Positions 37,712 through 47,216 of a stretch of 64,000 nucleotides of DNA are shown piece by piece (position 1 is the first letter of the stretch; the number at the start of each line of letters is the position of its first letter). Below the pieces are notes generated by a model. That model was not told the DNA's origin. It did no database searches and was given only the letters and a program-made list of their open reading frames with translations. Origin of the DNA: Mycolicibacterium phlei (GTDB lineage Bacteria > Actinomycetota > Actinomycetes > Mycobacteriales > Mycobacteriaceae); assembly GCF_001583415.1 (NCBI RefSeq), contig NZ_CP014475.1:2790001-2854000 (forward strand), given 5' to 3'. The translations under genes were made by a program, and so were the position numbers.

Positions 37712-39985
37712 TCAGACGTACAGGATCATCCCCCACGGCCCCTTGATGTAGGAGACGTTGGAGCCGCCCGCCGATCCGCCGCTGGACTTGTCCGAACCGC
37801 CTGAGCCACCGGCGTTATCGTCGCCGTCGCCCGGGGCGTCACTGTCGGCGTCGTCGGCCCCCGCACTCCCGGCGCCTCCGCCGCTGCCGCCGCCCGGGCT
37901 GCCCGCCCCGGCGCCGTTACCCGCACCGCCGGTTCCCGGGGTGACCTTGTTGCCGTCGCGGGTGTCGACGCGCTTGTTCGTGCCGGTACCGGTGCCGGTG
38001 TCCTTGTCGTCGTCCTTCTTGGTGCCGGAGTCCTTATCGTCGTTCTTGTCGTCGTCACCCTTGTTGGACTCGCTGCCCTTCTTCGCGGAGTCCTCGTCAT
38101 CGTCGGATGAGACCTCGTGCTCGGTGACGTCCTCGGTGACGTCCTCGGTGACGTCCTCGGTCACGTCCGGCTGCTCGGCCGGCGCCGACGTCTCCTCGGG
38201 CTCAGTGACTTCCGGTTCGGTGACCTCCGGCTCGGTGACTGGCTCGGTGATCTCCGGCTCGGTGCTCGGAGCAGAACTCGTCGGAACCGGGGTCTGCGAC
38301 GGCGCCTCGGCGTCGGTCGTTTCGGTCGCGACCGGGGTGTCGGCCGGCTCGGTGACCGCCGACTCCTCGGCGGGCCCTTCCGTCTTCTCCTCGGCGGGTT
38401 CCTCCGCCGTCTGCTCCTCCGCGGCCTCCTCGGTCGGCTCCTCGGCGGGTTCCGTGGTCTCATCGGTAGTCACACCGGTCGTGACCTCCGTCGTGGACTC
38501 GGCCGGGTCGGCCGGAAGGCCGTCCTTCGAGACCTGCTCCTCGCCGGTCACCTCCTCGGCCGCCTCGGCGACGGCGAACGCCAGCACCACGCGGGTGTCG
38601 GCGGGCAGGTTCAGCGCCGCCGTCGCGGGGCTGAAGACCCCGAACAGGTTGCGCAGCGCGTCGGAGATCGCCGTCACGACGGCGTTGGCCAGGCCCGAAA
38701 CCGTCTGCGCCACCACGGTGTAGATCTGCTGAAGCGCCGCGGTGAGGGCCTGCACGATCGCCGTGACCGGATCGGTCGGCGGGTTGCCGGGATTCCCGGG
38801 TTCCTCAGGCTCCTCCGGGTCGACCGCGCATTTGCGGCCGGTGTTGAAGCACTCGACGACATCGGCGACGAGCTTGCGCGCCCAGTCGTAGGTGAAGATG
38901 CCCATCGTGCCCTCTTCGGTGAGCTCGTTGAGCCGGTCCCGCAGCGTGTAGAGGAACGCCGGCCCGGTGTAGTCCAGCGAGCTCCAGAAGTCGAGGAACT
39001 CCTTGACCCACTCCGCCTGTGTCTGTTCGTCTTTGATCCACGTGCTCAGGCCGTACTCGGTGGCCCAGATCTTCAGCGCCTCGTCACCGTGGGCGATCAT
39101 CAACTCGCGGATCGCGATGAGCTGCTCCACCGGCGTCTGCCACGGGTTGGTCGGATCCAGACCGTCCGGGAACGAGATCTCGTTGCTGTACGGGTGGATC
39201 GACAGCGCGTCGAAGAAGCCTTTGGCGTCCGCGTCGTACATCCGCTGGATGAAGGTGACGGGGTTCATCGTGAACGGCGAATCCTGCACGGTGCCAACCA
39301 CACCCGCGACGACGAGGGCGGCCGGATCGATGGCCTTGATCTGCTCGTAGGCCGCTCGGAGTATGTCGGTGTAGGTTTCCGGGTCGGGGCCGCCCACCCA
39401 GTACCCGGTGTAGTTGGGCTCGTTCCAGATCTCATACGCCGAGACCAGACCCTGGAACCGCTCCGCGACCGTGCGCGCCCACTCGCCGTACTTCACGGGG
39501 TCCGGCGGCTGGTAGATATGCCATCCCGGGGTCTCCTCGCCGCCCGGCACACCCCAGCCGGGGGTGGTGTTGAGCACCCCGAGTACGGCCATCCCCCGCT
39601 CGTTGGCGGCGTTGATGATGTACTCCGAGCGCGCCCACAGCGACTCCTCCCAGTCCGGCGGCAGTGCCCCGGGCTCAACAGGCTGAATGTCGGCCCACGG
39701 GATCAGCACGCGGACCGTGTCGACTCCGAGTGACAGCATCGCGTCGAGATGTCTGTCGACGTCCTCCTGACTCATCCCGTAGAGATCGGAGTCAGCGATG
39801 CCGACCTTGCCGTTCGTCTCCTCGATGACGGCCACGGGTATGTACTCGTAATGAACCGGCCGCGGTAATGGCTCCGTCGGAACAAGCAAATTCGTGACGT
39901 ACGCGCACAAGATCGCGATTGGCGCGGCCGCAATCACGCCAGCCATCCCGAAGCGTCGCAGCCGGCGTTTCACGATGGGCCCCAT
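37712..39985 (-). CDS. Membrane-anchored/secreted glycoside hydrolase with long acidic C-terminal tail
   Basis: The protein has 757 residues. A basic N-terminus plus one hydrophobic segment (about 13-35) makes a signal anchor or signal peptide. A (beta/alpha)8 glycoside hydrolase domain (about 45-385) follows, related to clan GH-A (GH5/GH39-like). The proton donor is in I-W-N-E-P (E189) and the likely nucleophile in I-W-A-T-E-Y-G (E310). After a Pro-rich hinge at 388-405 comes a hydrophobic/helical stretch, then about 280 residues rich in Glu, Thr, Asp, Ser and Gly with repeated V-T-E-D and T-E-P-E-V. The chain ends in a short hydrophobic G-P-W-G-M-I-L-Y-V. The ATG at 39985 has AGGAG six bases before it. 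The substrate is unknown; a cell-wall or environmental glycan is plausible. Confidence 0.82.
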   Translation of the reverse strand: MGPIVKRRLRRFGMAGVIAAAPIAILCAYVTNLLVPTEPLPRPVHYEYIPVAVIEETNGKVGIADSDLYGMSQEDVDRHLDAMLSLGVDTVRVLIPWADIQPVEPGALPPDWEESLWARSEYIINAANERGMAVLGVLNTTPGWGVPGGEETPGWHIYQPPDPVKYGEWARTVAERFQGLVSAYEIWNEPNYTGYWVGGPDPETYTDILRAAYEQIKAIDPAALVVAGVVGTVQDSPFTMNPVTFIQRMYDADAKGFFDALSIHPYSNEISFPDGLDPTNPWQTPVEQLIAIRELMIAHGDEALKIWATEYGLSTWIKDEQTQAEWVKEFLDFWSSLDYTGPAFLYTLRDRLNELTEEGTMGIFTYDWARKLVADVVECFNTGRKCAVDPEEPEEPGNPGNPPTDPVTAIVQALTAALQQIYTVVAQTVSGLANAVVTAISDALRNLFGVFSPATAALNLPADTRVVLAFAVAEAAEEVTGEEQVSKDGLPADPAESTTEVTTGVTTDETTEPAEEPTEEAAEEQTAEEPAEEKTEGPAEESAVTEPADTPVATETTDAEAPSQTPVPTSSAPSTEPEITEPVTEPEVTEPEVTEPEETSAPAEQPDVTEDVTEDVTEDVTEHEVSSDDDEDSAKKGSESNKGDDDKNDDKDSGTKKDDDKDTGTGTGTNKRVDTRDGNKVTPGTGGAGNGAGAGSPGGGSGGGAGSAGADDADSDAPGDGDDNAGGSGGSDKSSGGSAGGSNVSYIKGPWGMILYV

Positions 39986-40594
39986 GGCCTGCTCCTGTTC
40001 AGTTCTCAGTCCGAAGACAACGGCGATGCGAAAGCTCAAATTAGCGCATTCAAGCGAACCGCGTATAGGCGATAGCCAGAAAAGTCATCTGATCGAAAAG
40101 CGAAAACTAACGCGCCTCCGCCCAAGTCAGATGTATCGCAATCGACACGTACCCGGACTGGCGCCCTTAGCAAACTCAACAGTTTTGGTATGGACCTGTG
40201 ACCTGCGACTATACCGGCGAGTAGGTGGAACAAGATGCTGGATTTTCAACCCCGTGAACCACCTCAATGTGGTAACACAACGAGAATTTTTCGTTGCTGG
40301 TGCCACTCACGGCAATCATCGATTTTCGTTATTTTCGATAGTGAAAATAATGGCGCTGGCAATCCCGTTTAACATTCGATTCGGTTCGCATTTGCGGCCC
40401 ACCCCCCGTCGAGGCCACACCGCACCGCAGATCGTCACGTGACAATTTCCAACCATCCAGCCATCCGGTCCCGGCAAAGTGAGCAAAGACGCCGAAACAG
40501 TCCCGACCTGCCAATTGGCAATTCCGGCCACCAAGGTGGTGAAACCGCTGCGAAAACCGCAGGTGGCACGCTGTTGCGGCGATACCCTTTGGCG
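39986..40594. other. AT-rich divergent intergenic region
   Basis: This 609-base stretch lies between two divergent genes and contains no convincing ORF. It is clearly richer in A+T than its surroundings, especially 40040-40400. It includes a perfect hairpin at 40329-40350 (TTATTTTC, six-base loop, GAAAATAA) and several A/T runs. In mycobacteria such regions are typical targets of the nucleoid silencer Lsr2, so control of the glycoside hydrolase and/or cyclase here is plausible. That is inference. Confidence 0.6.
40583..40588 (+). promoter_or_regulatory. -10 element (TACCCT) for a leaderless start at 40595
   Basis: TACCCT ends six bases before the ATG at 40595 and supports this start over in-frame codons up to 156 bases upstream, which lie in poorly coding sequence. 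Confidence 0.5.
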
Positions 40595-41878
40595 ATGGAC
40601 CTGAGGATGCGGCCGGTCTGCGTGCCCGAGCTGGCGCTGGAGAACCGCACGTCGGCCCGCGTCCGCCACCACGCCGAGAACGCGGGCCGCCAACGCCGCG
40701 TCCTGAATGTCACCGCGATGATCAGCGCCGCTATCAGCGCCTTCTTCGGCATTCAGGGCCTGTTGATCGGTCAGGTCGCCTGGTGGATCTCGCTGGTCAA
40801 TCTCGGCAGCGCCGCCGCGTTCGCGGCCATCCCGTACCTGTGCCGGTTCGGTGAGCTGGTCGCGCCGCTGGTGTTCTTCGGCGTCGCCTACGCGACGCTG
40901 ACCGTGGTGTGTGTCTTCCTCGGCACCGGCACCGGCCTGCAGTTCTACTTCGTCGTGGCCGCCGCGATCACCGTGCTGGTACTGGGGATCGACCACATCG
41001 CCCTGGCGTGCGCCCTGGCGGCGTTCGGCGCCCTGACCGTCATCCTGCTGGAGTTCTTTGTCCCCAATGACACTGGGGCACAACCGAAGTGGGCATTCAA
41101 CGTCTCGTTCGTGCTCACCGTCGCCACCGCCTGGATCCTGCTCGTGGCCACCCTCTGGTACGCGCTGCGGGAGATCCGGCGGGCCCGACTGGCCATGGAG
41201 GAGGAGTACGAGCGGTCCGAACGCCTGCTCGCCAACATCCTCCCGGCGCAGATCGCCGAGCGGCTCAAGGACCCGACCCGCACCGTGATCGCCGACAGGT
41301 ATGACGACGCCTCGATCCTGTTCGCCGACATCGCCGGCTACACCGAACGCGCCAGCGACATCGACCCCGACGACCTGGTCCGCTTCCTGGACCGGCTCTA
41401 CACCGACCTGGACGCGCTGGTGGACCGGCACGGCCTGGAGAAGGTCAAGACCAGCGGCGACTCCTACATGGTGGTCGCCGGGGTGCCGGAACCGCGGCCC
41501 GATCACATCGAGGCCCTGGCCCGCCTGGCACTGGACATGGCCGACACGGTCGCCGATCTGCGCGACCCGAAGGGCCGCGAGGTTCCCCTGCGCATCGGGC
41601 TCGCGGCGGGGCCGGTGGTCGCCGGCGTGGTCGGAGCCCGCAAGTTCTTCTACGACGTGTGGGGCGACGCGGTGAACGTGGCCTCACGCATGGAGACCAC
41701 CGACGTCGCGGGCCGGATCCAGGTCCCGCACGACGTCTACGAACGCATCCGCCACCGGTTCGTGCTCGAACCCCGCGGCGAGGTCGACATCAAGGGTAAG
41801 GGCGTGATGACGACCTGGTACCTCGTCGGCCACAAGGATGTCGGCCACGGGGATCCGGTCAGAGCTCACTCGGCTTGA
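40595..41878 (+). CDS. Membrane adenylyl cyclase, class III (Rv1625c-type)
   Basis: The enzyme (427 residues) makes cAMP from ATP. Six hydrophobic segments (about 35-190) precede a linker helix and the class III catalytic domain (about 230-415). By alignment with Rv1625c at a constant offset of 11, the metal-binding aspartates D245 and D289, adenine-selecting K285 and D354, and transition-state R365 are all present. One domain per chain means it must work as a homodimer, like half of a mammalian enzyme. The stop overlaps the convergent SRPBCC gene by 20 bases. A leaderless promoter supports the start. Confidence 0.93.
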   Translation: MDLRMRPVCVPELALENRTSARVRHHAENAGRQRRVLNVTAMISAAISAFFGIQGLLIGQVAWWISLVNLGSAAAFAAIPYLCRFGELVAPLVFFGVAYATLTVVCVFLGTGTGLQFYFVVAAAITVLVLGIDHIALACALAAFGALTVILLEFFVPNDTGAQPKWAFNVSFVLTVATAWILLVATLWYALREIRRARLAMEEEYERSERLLANILPAQIAERLKDPTRTVIADRYDDASILFADIAGYTERASDIDPDDLVRFLDRLYTDLDALVDRHGLEKVKTSGDSYMVVAGVPEPRPDHIEALARLALDMADTVADLRDPKGREVPLRIGLAAGPVVAGVVGARKFFYDVWGDAVNVASRMETTDVAGRIQVPHDVYERIRHRFVLEPRGEVDIKGKGVMTTWYLVGHKDVGHGDPVRAHSA

Positions 41879-42302
41879 GGTGTTCGGCCAGCGCGGCCAG
41901 CCGCCACAGGGTCTCCCGGTTGCGCGGCCACGCCGCGGCGTCCGAAAGCCGGTTCGGCAACACCGCGGCGGGCCCGCTGACCGGATACTCGGTCATCTCG
42001 ACCCGGCAGCCGTCGTCGATGTCGCTGAGGCGCAGGATGACTCGCGCGCCGCCGAACGGCCTGCCCTTGGCGTGCAACACCAGTTTCTCCAGCGGCACGC
42101 TCTCTTCGACAACGGTCACGTCGTCGAGCAGCATCGGCCAGACACCGACCGAGTGGCAGATCCGTGAGCCGGGGGCAGGCCAGTCCGGGTCGACGGCACG
42201 CATCCGGCTGTTGCCGACCACCCATTGCGAGTACGTCCATCCGTCGGCCATCACGTCCCAGACCTGTTGCCGGGAGGCGCGGATATCTCTGGTGACAGTC
42301 AC
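41859..42302 (-). CDS. SRPBCC (START-like) family protein
   Basis: The product has 147 residues with the helix-grip fold of polyketide-cyclase/START proteins: an opening V-T-R-D-I-R-A-S-R-Q-Q-V-W-D-V-M-A-D-G strand-helix, a V-E-M-T-E-Y-P strand and a long C-terminal helix. Such proteins bind hydrophobic ligands in a cavity; the ligand is unknown. The start is GTG. It is 28 bases downstream of dps on the same strand and overlaps the 3' end of the cyclase gene. Confidence 0.8.
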   Translation of the reverse strand: MTVTRDIRASRQQVWDVMADGWTYSQWVVGNSRMRAVDPDWPAPGSRICHSVGVWPMLLDDVTVVEESVPLEKLVLHAKGRPFGGARVILRLSDIDDGCRVEMTEYPVSGPAAVLPNRLSDAAAWPRNRETLWRLAALAEHLKPSEL

Positions 42303-42330
42303 CCGGATGGAGTACCCGCCGGGCCCGCCG

Positions 42331-42825
42331 TTAGACCTTGCGGTTCTCCGACTTGATCAGCCAGGCCTGCTTCTCCAGCCCGTCGATCAGTTCGTGCAGG
42401 ATGTCGGCGGTGCTGGGGTCCTCGGCGTCGACGGCGTCGTGCACCTTGCGGATGGTGTCGACGGTGGCGTAGATCCGGCTGACGATCAGGTCCACCGCCT
42501 CATGCGTGCTGACCTCGTAGGCCGGGAACTGCGGCAGCGTCGTGCCCGCCACAACGGTGTCGGACCGTCCGTCGGGAACGGCGTCCAGTGCGCGCATCCG
42601 CTCGGCGATCGTGTCGCTGGAGACGCGGGCGAAGTCGACCAGTTCGTCGAGCTGCAGGTGCAGGTCACGGAAGTTGGTTCCGACGACGTTCCAGTGCGCC
42701 TGCTTGCCCTGCAGGTGGAGCTCGATGAGGTCGACCAGCACCTTCTGCAGGCTCGCGGCCAGCTCCGGTGTGGCCTGGAACCCCTGGATCTCTTCTTCGG
42801 TACGACGTGTTGTGCTCATGCCCAT
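42331..42825 (-). CDS. Dps-family ferritin-like DNA-binding/iron-storage protein
   Basis: The product (164 residues) forms dodecamers that oxidise and store iron and protect DNA. Ferroxidase-site residues are visible in Q-A-H-W-N-V-V-G and in D-L-H-L-Q-L-D-E-L-V-D, plus the conserved D-T-I-A-E-R element. The ATG at 42825 is preceded by AAAGGGG eight bases away; the ATG two codons later is also possible. The promoter overlaps a palindrome at 42842-42856, so it is probably repressor-controlled, by iron or oxidative-stress signals if it follows other dps genes. Confidence 0.93.
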   Translation of the reverse strand: MGMSTTRRTEEEIQGFQATPELAASLQKVLVDLIELHLQGKQAHWNVVGTNFRDLHLQLDELVDFARVSSDTIAERMRALDAVPDGRSDTVVAGTTLPQFPAYEVSTHEAVDLIVSRIYATVDTIRKVHDAVDAEDPSTADILHELIDGLEKQAWLIKSENRKV

Positions 42826-42841
42826 TACAACCACCCCTTTT

Positions 42842-42856
42842 CTGGATCAAGTCCAG
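42842..42856. promoter_or_regulatory. Palindrome at the dps promoter
   Basis: CTGGA-TCAAG-TCCAG has exact five-base arms. On the minus strand a candidate -10 (TAAACT, 42855-42860) overlaps its upstream edge, so the palindrome covers the expected transcription start. It is 17 bases before the dps ATG. The regulator is unknown. Confidence 0.5.
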
Positions 42857-42874
42857 TTTACCATATGATTCTCG

Positions 42875-44662
42875 TCACACCGATTCCTTTTCTTCCTGGT
42901 CAGCGGGCTGGTCCTGGCGCTCAAGCAACCGCGCGTAGCCGGCGCCCATCCCGAGCAACACCAGGCCCACGACGATGAACACCGCGACCCGGAACATGCC
43001 GTCAAGCGTCCCCAGGTCGAACAGGAACAGCTTGGCCATGGCGGCTGCGACGACCGCCAGTCCCCCACCGATCGGCAGCGAGCGCTCGCTGCGCGGCCGG
43101 CGCGCCGCGTAGGCGAACAGCGCCGCGGCCAGCGCGATCCAGCAGATCGTCGCCGCCATGTGCCCGGCGAGGAAACCGCCGCCGGTGCCGCCCGCCAGCA
43201 CGCCGGCCGTGACACACAGGGTGGTCACCGCGTACCCGGCCACGGCCGCCGCCCCGGCCCACACCGCGGACTCGCGGCGCGGCAGCGACCACAGGACCGC
43301 GGCGACGGCGGCGACCAGCAGGACGCTGCCGACCAGCGTCGACGCCCCGGCCGCCGGCGTCGTCGGAAGCGCGTACATCAGCCGGTACGGCGGCGCGTAG
43401 AACAGGTAGTTGCCCGCGCCGAGCACCCCGAAGCCGATCGCGACCGCACGCACGGTCACCGACTGCCGTCCCGCGATGGCCACCGCGGTCGCCATCGCCA
43501 GCAGCACCGGACCGATCACGCGACCGTCGAACGCGACCACCACCGCGACCAGCGCGGCGGCCGCCGCCAGCACACCCCAGATCCGGCGCACCGCCGCGTC
43601 CAGCGGAACGGCCACCACCAGCGCCAGCAGCGTCACCGCCAGCGCCGCTGCCATCAGCGCGGCCGCCGCACGCGGCACCGCGGGCCCGGTGCACAGCACG
43701 GGCAGCACACCGGCGCCGGCCAGCAGTGCCATCCCCGCCTTGTTGGACGTCGACGGCAGCAGCAGCAGGGCACTGACCAGCGCGAGCAGGGCACCGATGG
43801 CGCACGCCCCGGCCAGCCACATCACGCCCGCGCCGCGACCGGCGGCGACCAGCGCCACCAGCAGCGGCAGAGCGATCGCGGCGGTGCGCGCGGCGTGCAA
43901 CCAGATCCAGTCGCGGCCCAGCTGAACCGGCAGTGACGCCGCCGCCAGCGCGAGCATGAACGCCACCAGCAGCAGCGTGACGCCGTCGACCACCAGCGGC
44001 GCCAGGATCAGCAGCGGCACCAGCACCAGCAGGCCGAGCTGTTCGGAGTCCCACCGGCGCGCCAGCGTCAGCCCGCCGCCGCCGATCGCCGCCGCGAGGA
44101 GCAGGCCGGCCGCCGGGACCACCCACCCGTAGATGGTCGTCAGCGCGATCACGTCCATGTAGGCGGCGGCCACGCCGGTGGCGGCCAGCGCGATGGCACC
44201 TGTGCGTCCGCCCGGCCGCGAGTACAGCCACCACCCGGCCGCGACCAGCGCCCCGGCCAGCACCGCACCGGCGGTCACCCGGATCTCCGGACGCAGGATG
44301 CCGGCCTGGGCGGCGAGCACGAGCAGCAGCACGACACCGATCAAGGTCACGGCCACGCCCGCGATGGCGAGCAGCTTGCCGATCCAGCCCTCGTCACGCC
44401 TCGGCCGCGTCGGCGTCGGCGTCGGCGCCGGGGCGGGCTGCGGGGTGGACGGTGGCGGCGGTGGCGGTGGTGGCGGTGGCGCCGAAATCTGCTGGGGCGG
44501 CACCCAGTACGTCACCGGTGGCGGTGGCGCGGGCTGCGGGGCGAGCAGCCGGTCCAGTTCGGTCAGGTCGGCGGAGACCCGGGCCAGCTGCGTGGACAGC
44601 GAGGCGAACTCGGCGGAGAGCCGGGCGATGACGACGCGATGTGGTTCGGTCATAACCGTCAT
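42875..44662 (-). CDS. DUF2339 multi-spanning membrane protein
   Basis: This protein of about 595 residues has a short coiled-coil-like N-terminus (about 1-40), a Pro-rich stretch with a run of ten prolines (about 45-90) and then about 16 or more hydrophobic helices to the end. It matches the DUF2339 layout. The function is unknown; the composition suggests an integral envelope protein rather than a transporter with known motifs. The ATG at 44662 has AGGG seven bases upstream; GTG at 44668 is the longer alternative. It follows the response-regulator gene by 36 bases and is likely in the same operon. Confidence 0.75.
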   Translation of the reverse strand: MTVMTEPHRVVIARLSAEFASLSTQLARVSADLTELDRLLAPQPAPPPPVTYWVPPQQISAPPPPPPPPPPSTPQPAPAPTPTPTRPRRDEGWIGKLLAIAGVAVTLIGVVLLLVLAAQAGILRPEIRVTAGAVLAGALVAAGWWLYSRPGGRTGAIALAATGVAAAYMDVIALTTIYGWVVPAAGLLLAAAIGGGGLTLARRWDSEQLGLLVLVPLLILAPLVVDGVTLLLVAFMLALAAASLPVQLGRDWIWLHAARTAAIALPLLVALVAAGRGAGVMWLAGACAIGALLALVSALLLLPSTSNKAGMALLAGAGVLPVLCTGPAVPRAAAALMAAALAVTLLALVVAVPLDAAVRRIWGVLAAAAALVAVVVAFDGRVIGPVLLAMATAVAIAGRQSVTVRAVAIGFGVLGAGNYLFYAPPYRLMYALPTTPAAGASTLVGSVLLVAAVAAVLWSLPRRESAVWAGAAAVAGYAVTTLCVTAGVLAGGTGGGFLAGHMAATICWIALAAALFAYAARRPRSERSLPIGGGLAVVAAAMAKLFLFDLGTLDGMFRVAVFIVVGLVLLGMGAGYARLLERQDQPADQEEKESV

Positions 44663-44698
44663 CGTCACGCCCTGGCCGGGGCCCGCGGATGAGTAGGA

Positions 44699-45349
44699 CT
44701 ACTCGTCTAGCCCGTGTTCGATCGCGTATCGGGCCAGTTCGACGCGGTTGGCGACCTGCAGCTTGCGGAATGTGGCCTGCACGTGGTTCTCCACCGTGCG
44801 GTGACTCAGCGACAGTCGCGCCGCGATCTGCTTGGCCGTCAACCCCTTCGCGACGTAGCGCAGGATCTCGGTCTCCCGCTCGGTGAGCCGCGGAGTCTGC
44901 GGGTCGGGGTCCTTGGCGATGCGGCGGTACTCGCCGAGCACCAGCCCGGCGAGCCCGGGCGTGAACACCGCGCGACCCTCCGCGGTGGCACGCACCGCGT
45001 CGGTGAGCTCCTGCTTGGAGGCGCTCTTGACCAGGTATCCGGTCGCGCCGGCCTTGACCGCCTGCAGCACGTCGTCGCGTTCGTCGGAGGCCGACAGCAC
45101 CAGCACCCGCGACGCCGGCGACACCGCGAGCACCTCGGCGGTCGCCTGAGCGCCGTCACCGTCGGGCAGTCGCATATCCATCAGAACGACGTCGGGATGC
45201 ACCACCCCGGCACGCCGCCGAGCCGCGGCCACACCGTCGGCCGTCGCCACCACGGTGAAGCCCTCCGCCTCGAGGTCGCGGGCCACCGCATCACGCCAGA
45301 TCGGATGGTCGTCGACCACCATCACCGTCGGGGTACCGTCAGCTCCCAT
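44699..45349 (-). CDS. NarL/LuxR-family response regulator
   Basis: The regulator has 216 residues. The receiver domain has D-D-H near the start, the phospho-acceptor D in V-V-L-M-D-M-R-L-P and a K in Y-L-V-K-S. The C-terminal LuxR helix-turn-helix (L-T-E-R-E-T-E-I-L-R-Y-V-A-K-G, then S-H-R-T-V-E-N-H-V) is intact. The start ATG at 45349 overlaps the kinase gene by 28 bases and has GGGACGGA before it. It should be phosphorylated by the adjacent kinase. Confidence 0.93.
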   Translation of the reverse strand: MGADGTPTVMVVDDHPIWRDAVARDLEAEGFTVVATADGVAAARRRAGVVHPDVVLMDMRLPDGDGAQATAEVLAVSPASRVLVLSASDERDDVLQAVKAGATGYLVKSASKQELTDAVRATAEGRAVFTPGLAGLVLGEYRRIAKDPDPQTPRLTERETEILRYVAKGLTAKQIAARLSLSHRTVENHVQATFRKLQVANRVELARYAIEHGLDE

Positions 45350-46449
45350 TCCGTCCCGCTTTCCGGACCGGTGGTCAGCCTGGCGCTGCCGCCAAGCCAC
45401 TCCAGCCGTCCCACAATCGATTTCGCCACACCCATGCGGCCCTCACGCCGAGCCTCCTCCAGACGGCCCGCCGGGATGCCGACGCCGTCGTCGCGGACCG
45501 TCACCGTCACCGCGTCACCCAGATCCTCCAGCAGAACATAGGCGCGCGCGTCCGGACCCGCGTGCGCGGCGACGTTGTCGAGGGCGTTGGCCACCGCCGC
45601 GGCCAGTTCGGTCGCGACGTCGGCGTCGAGCAGCACCGGGTCGGCGGGCAGGCTCACCGACACCCGGTCCGACGCCCGCTGCCGCAGCAACGCACCGACA
45701 TCGGTCATCGCTCCCACCGCCGGGCGGTCCTGCCCGGAGCTGACCAGCCGGCGCAGCGCACGTTCCTGCTCCCCCGCCAGCTCCGCGAGTTCGGCCGTCT
45801 CACCGCCGATCTCGCGTCCGCGCCGGGCGACCAGCGCCAGCACCTGGATCGCCCCGTCGTGCACCTCGCGCGACAAGCGTTCCCGCTCCTGATGCGCGGC
45901 CGCCAGCCGGGCCGCCTGTTCGAGTTCGGCGTGCGCCCGCCGGGCGGTCTGCGCGGCCATTCCGACCGCCAGGCCGACCGCCAGTTCGATGACGATCGTG
46001 GCGTTGCGGCCGAGGTCGTAGTTGAAGAATCCCTTGACCAGCGTGCTGGCGACCATCACCGCCACCCCGGTCAGCATGCCGGCGATCGGCCCGGCCACGA
46101 TGGCCGCGGAGATGGTGGCGTTGGTGGCCCACAGCGTGGTCGGCCACGACTGGTTGTCGAACGCCCACTGCTGCGTGGCCACCACCTCGGTGGACAGGAT
46201 CAGCGCGACGACCACCGCGATCTCGGCCAGCACCCACGCGGGCCGCCTCCCGAAACCCTGCAGATAGGCCACCGCGCACACCGCGCTCCAGCCGATCAGC
46301 ACCGAGAACAGCGCCCACGCCAGCCCGGGGCGGGCCAGGTCCGGATTGACCGCGATCTGAAAGCCCGCGGCGTACAGACAACTGAGCAGCCGGAACACCT
46401 GGGCCGCGCGCCACAGCGGCGTGGCCGGATCCGGTGAGCCGACGGGCAC
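45322..46449 (-). CDS. MacS-type sensor histidine kinase (DUF5931 + HATPase)
   Basis: The kinase has 375 residues. The N-terminal half has about five to six hydrophobic helices (DUF5931-like sensor). The dimerisation box E-R-L-S-R-E-V-H-D-G-A-I-Q-V carries the phospho-accepting His (about 197), and a HATPase_c domain follows (N-A-L-D-N-V-A-A-H-A, D-D-G-V-G-I-P). This is the NarL-partner (HisKA_3) type. The GTG start is only two bases after the stop of the ABC-transporter ATPase gene, so the two-component system is transcribed with the transporter. Confidence 0.9.
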   Translation of the reverse strand: MPVGSPDPATPLWRAAQVFRLLSCLYAAGFQIAVNPDLARPGLAWALFSVLIGWSAVCAVAYLQGFGRRPAWVLAEIAVVVALILSTEVVATQQWAFDNQSWPTTLWATNATISAAIVAGPIAGMLTGVAVMVASTLVKGFFNYDLGRNATIVIELAVGLAVGMAAQTARRAHAELEQAARLAAAHQERERLSREVHDGAIQVLALVARRGREIGGETAELAELAGEQERALRRLVSSGQDRPAVGAMTDVGALLRQRASDRVSVSLPADPVLLDADVATELAAAVANALDNVAAHAGPDARAYVLLEDLGDAVTVTVRDDGVGIPAGRLEEARREGRMGVAKSIVGRLEWLGGSARLTTGPESGTEWELTVPRR

Positions 46450-46451
46450 GG

Positions 46452-47212
<761 letters not shown>

Positions 47213-47216
<4 letters not shown>

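Noticed and set aside
40036..40233. A 65-codon minus-strand frame in the AT-rich gap
   Set aside because: No ribosome site, no -10 element at a suitable distance and unusual codon use. It overlaps the probable upstream control region.
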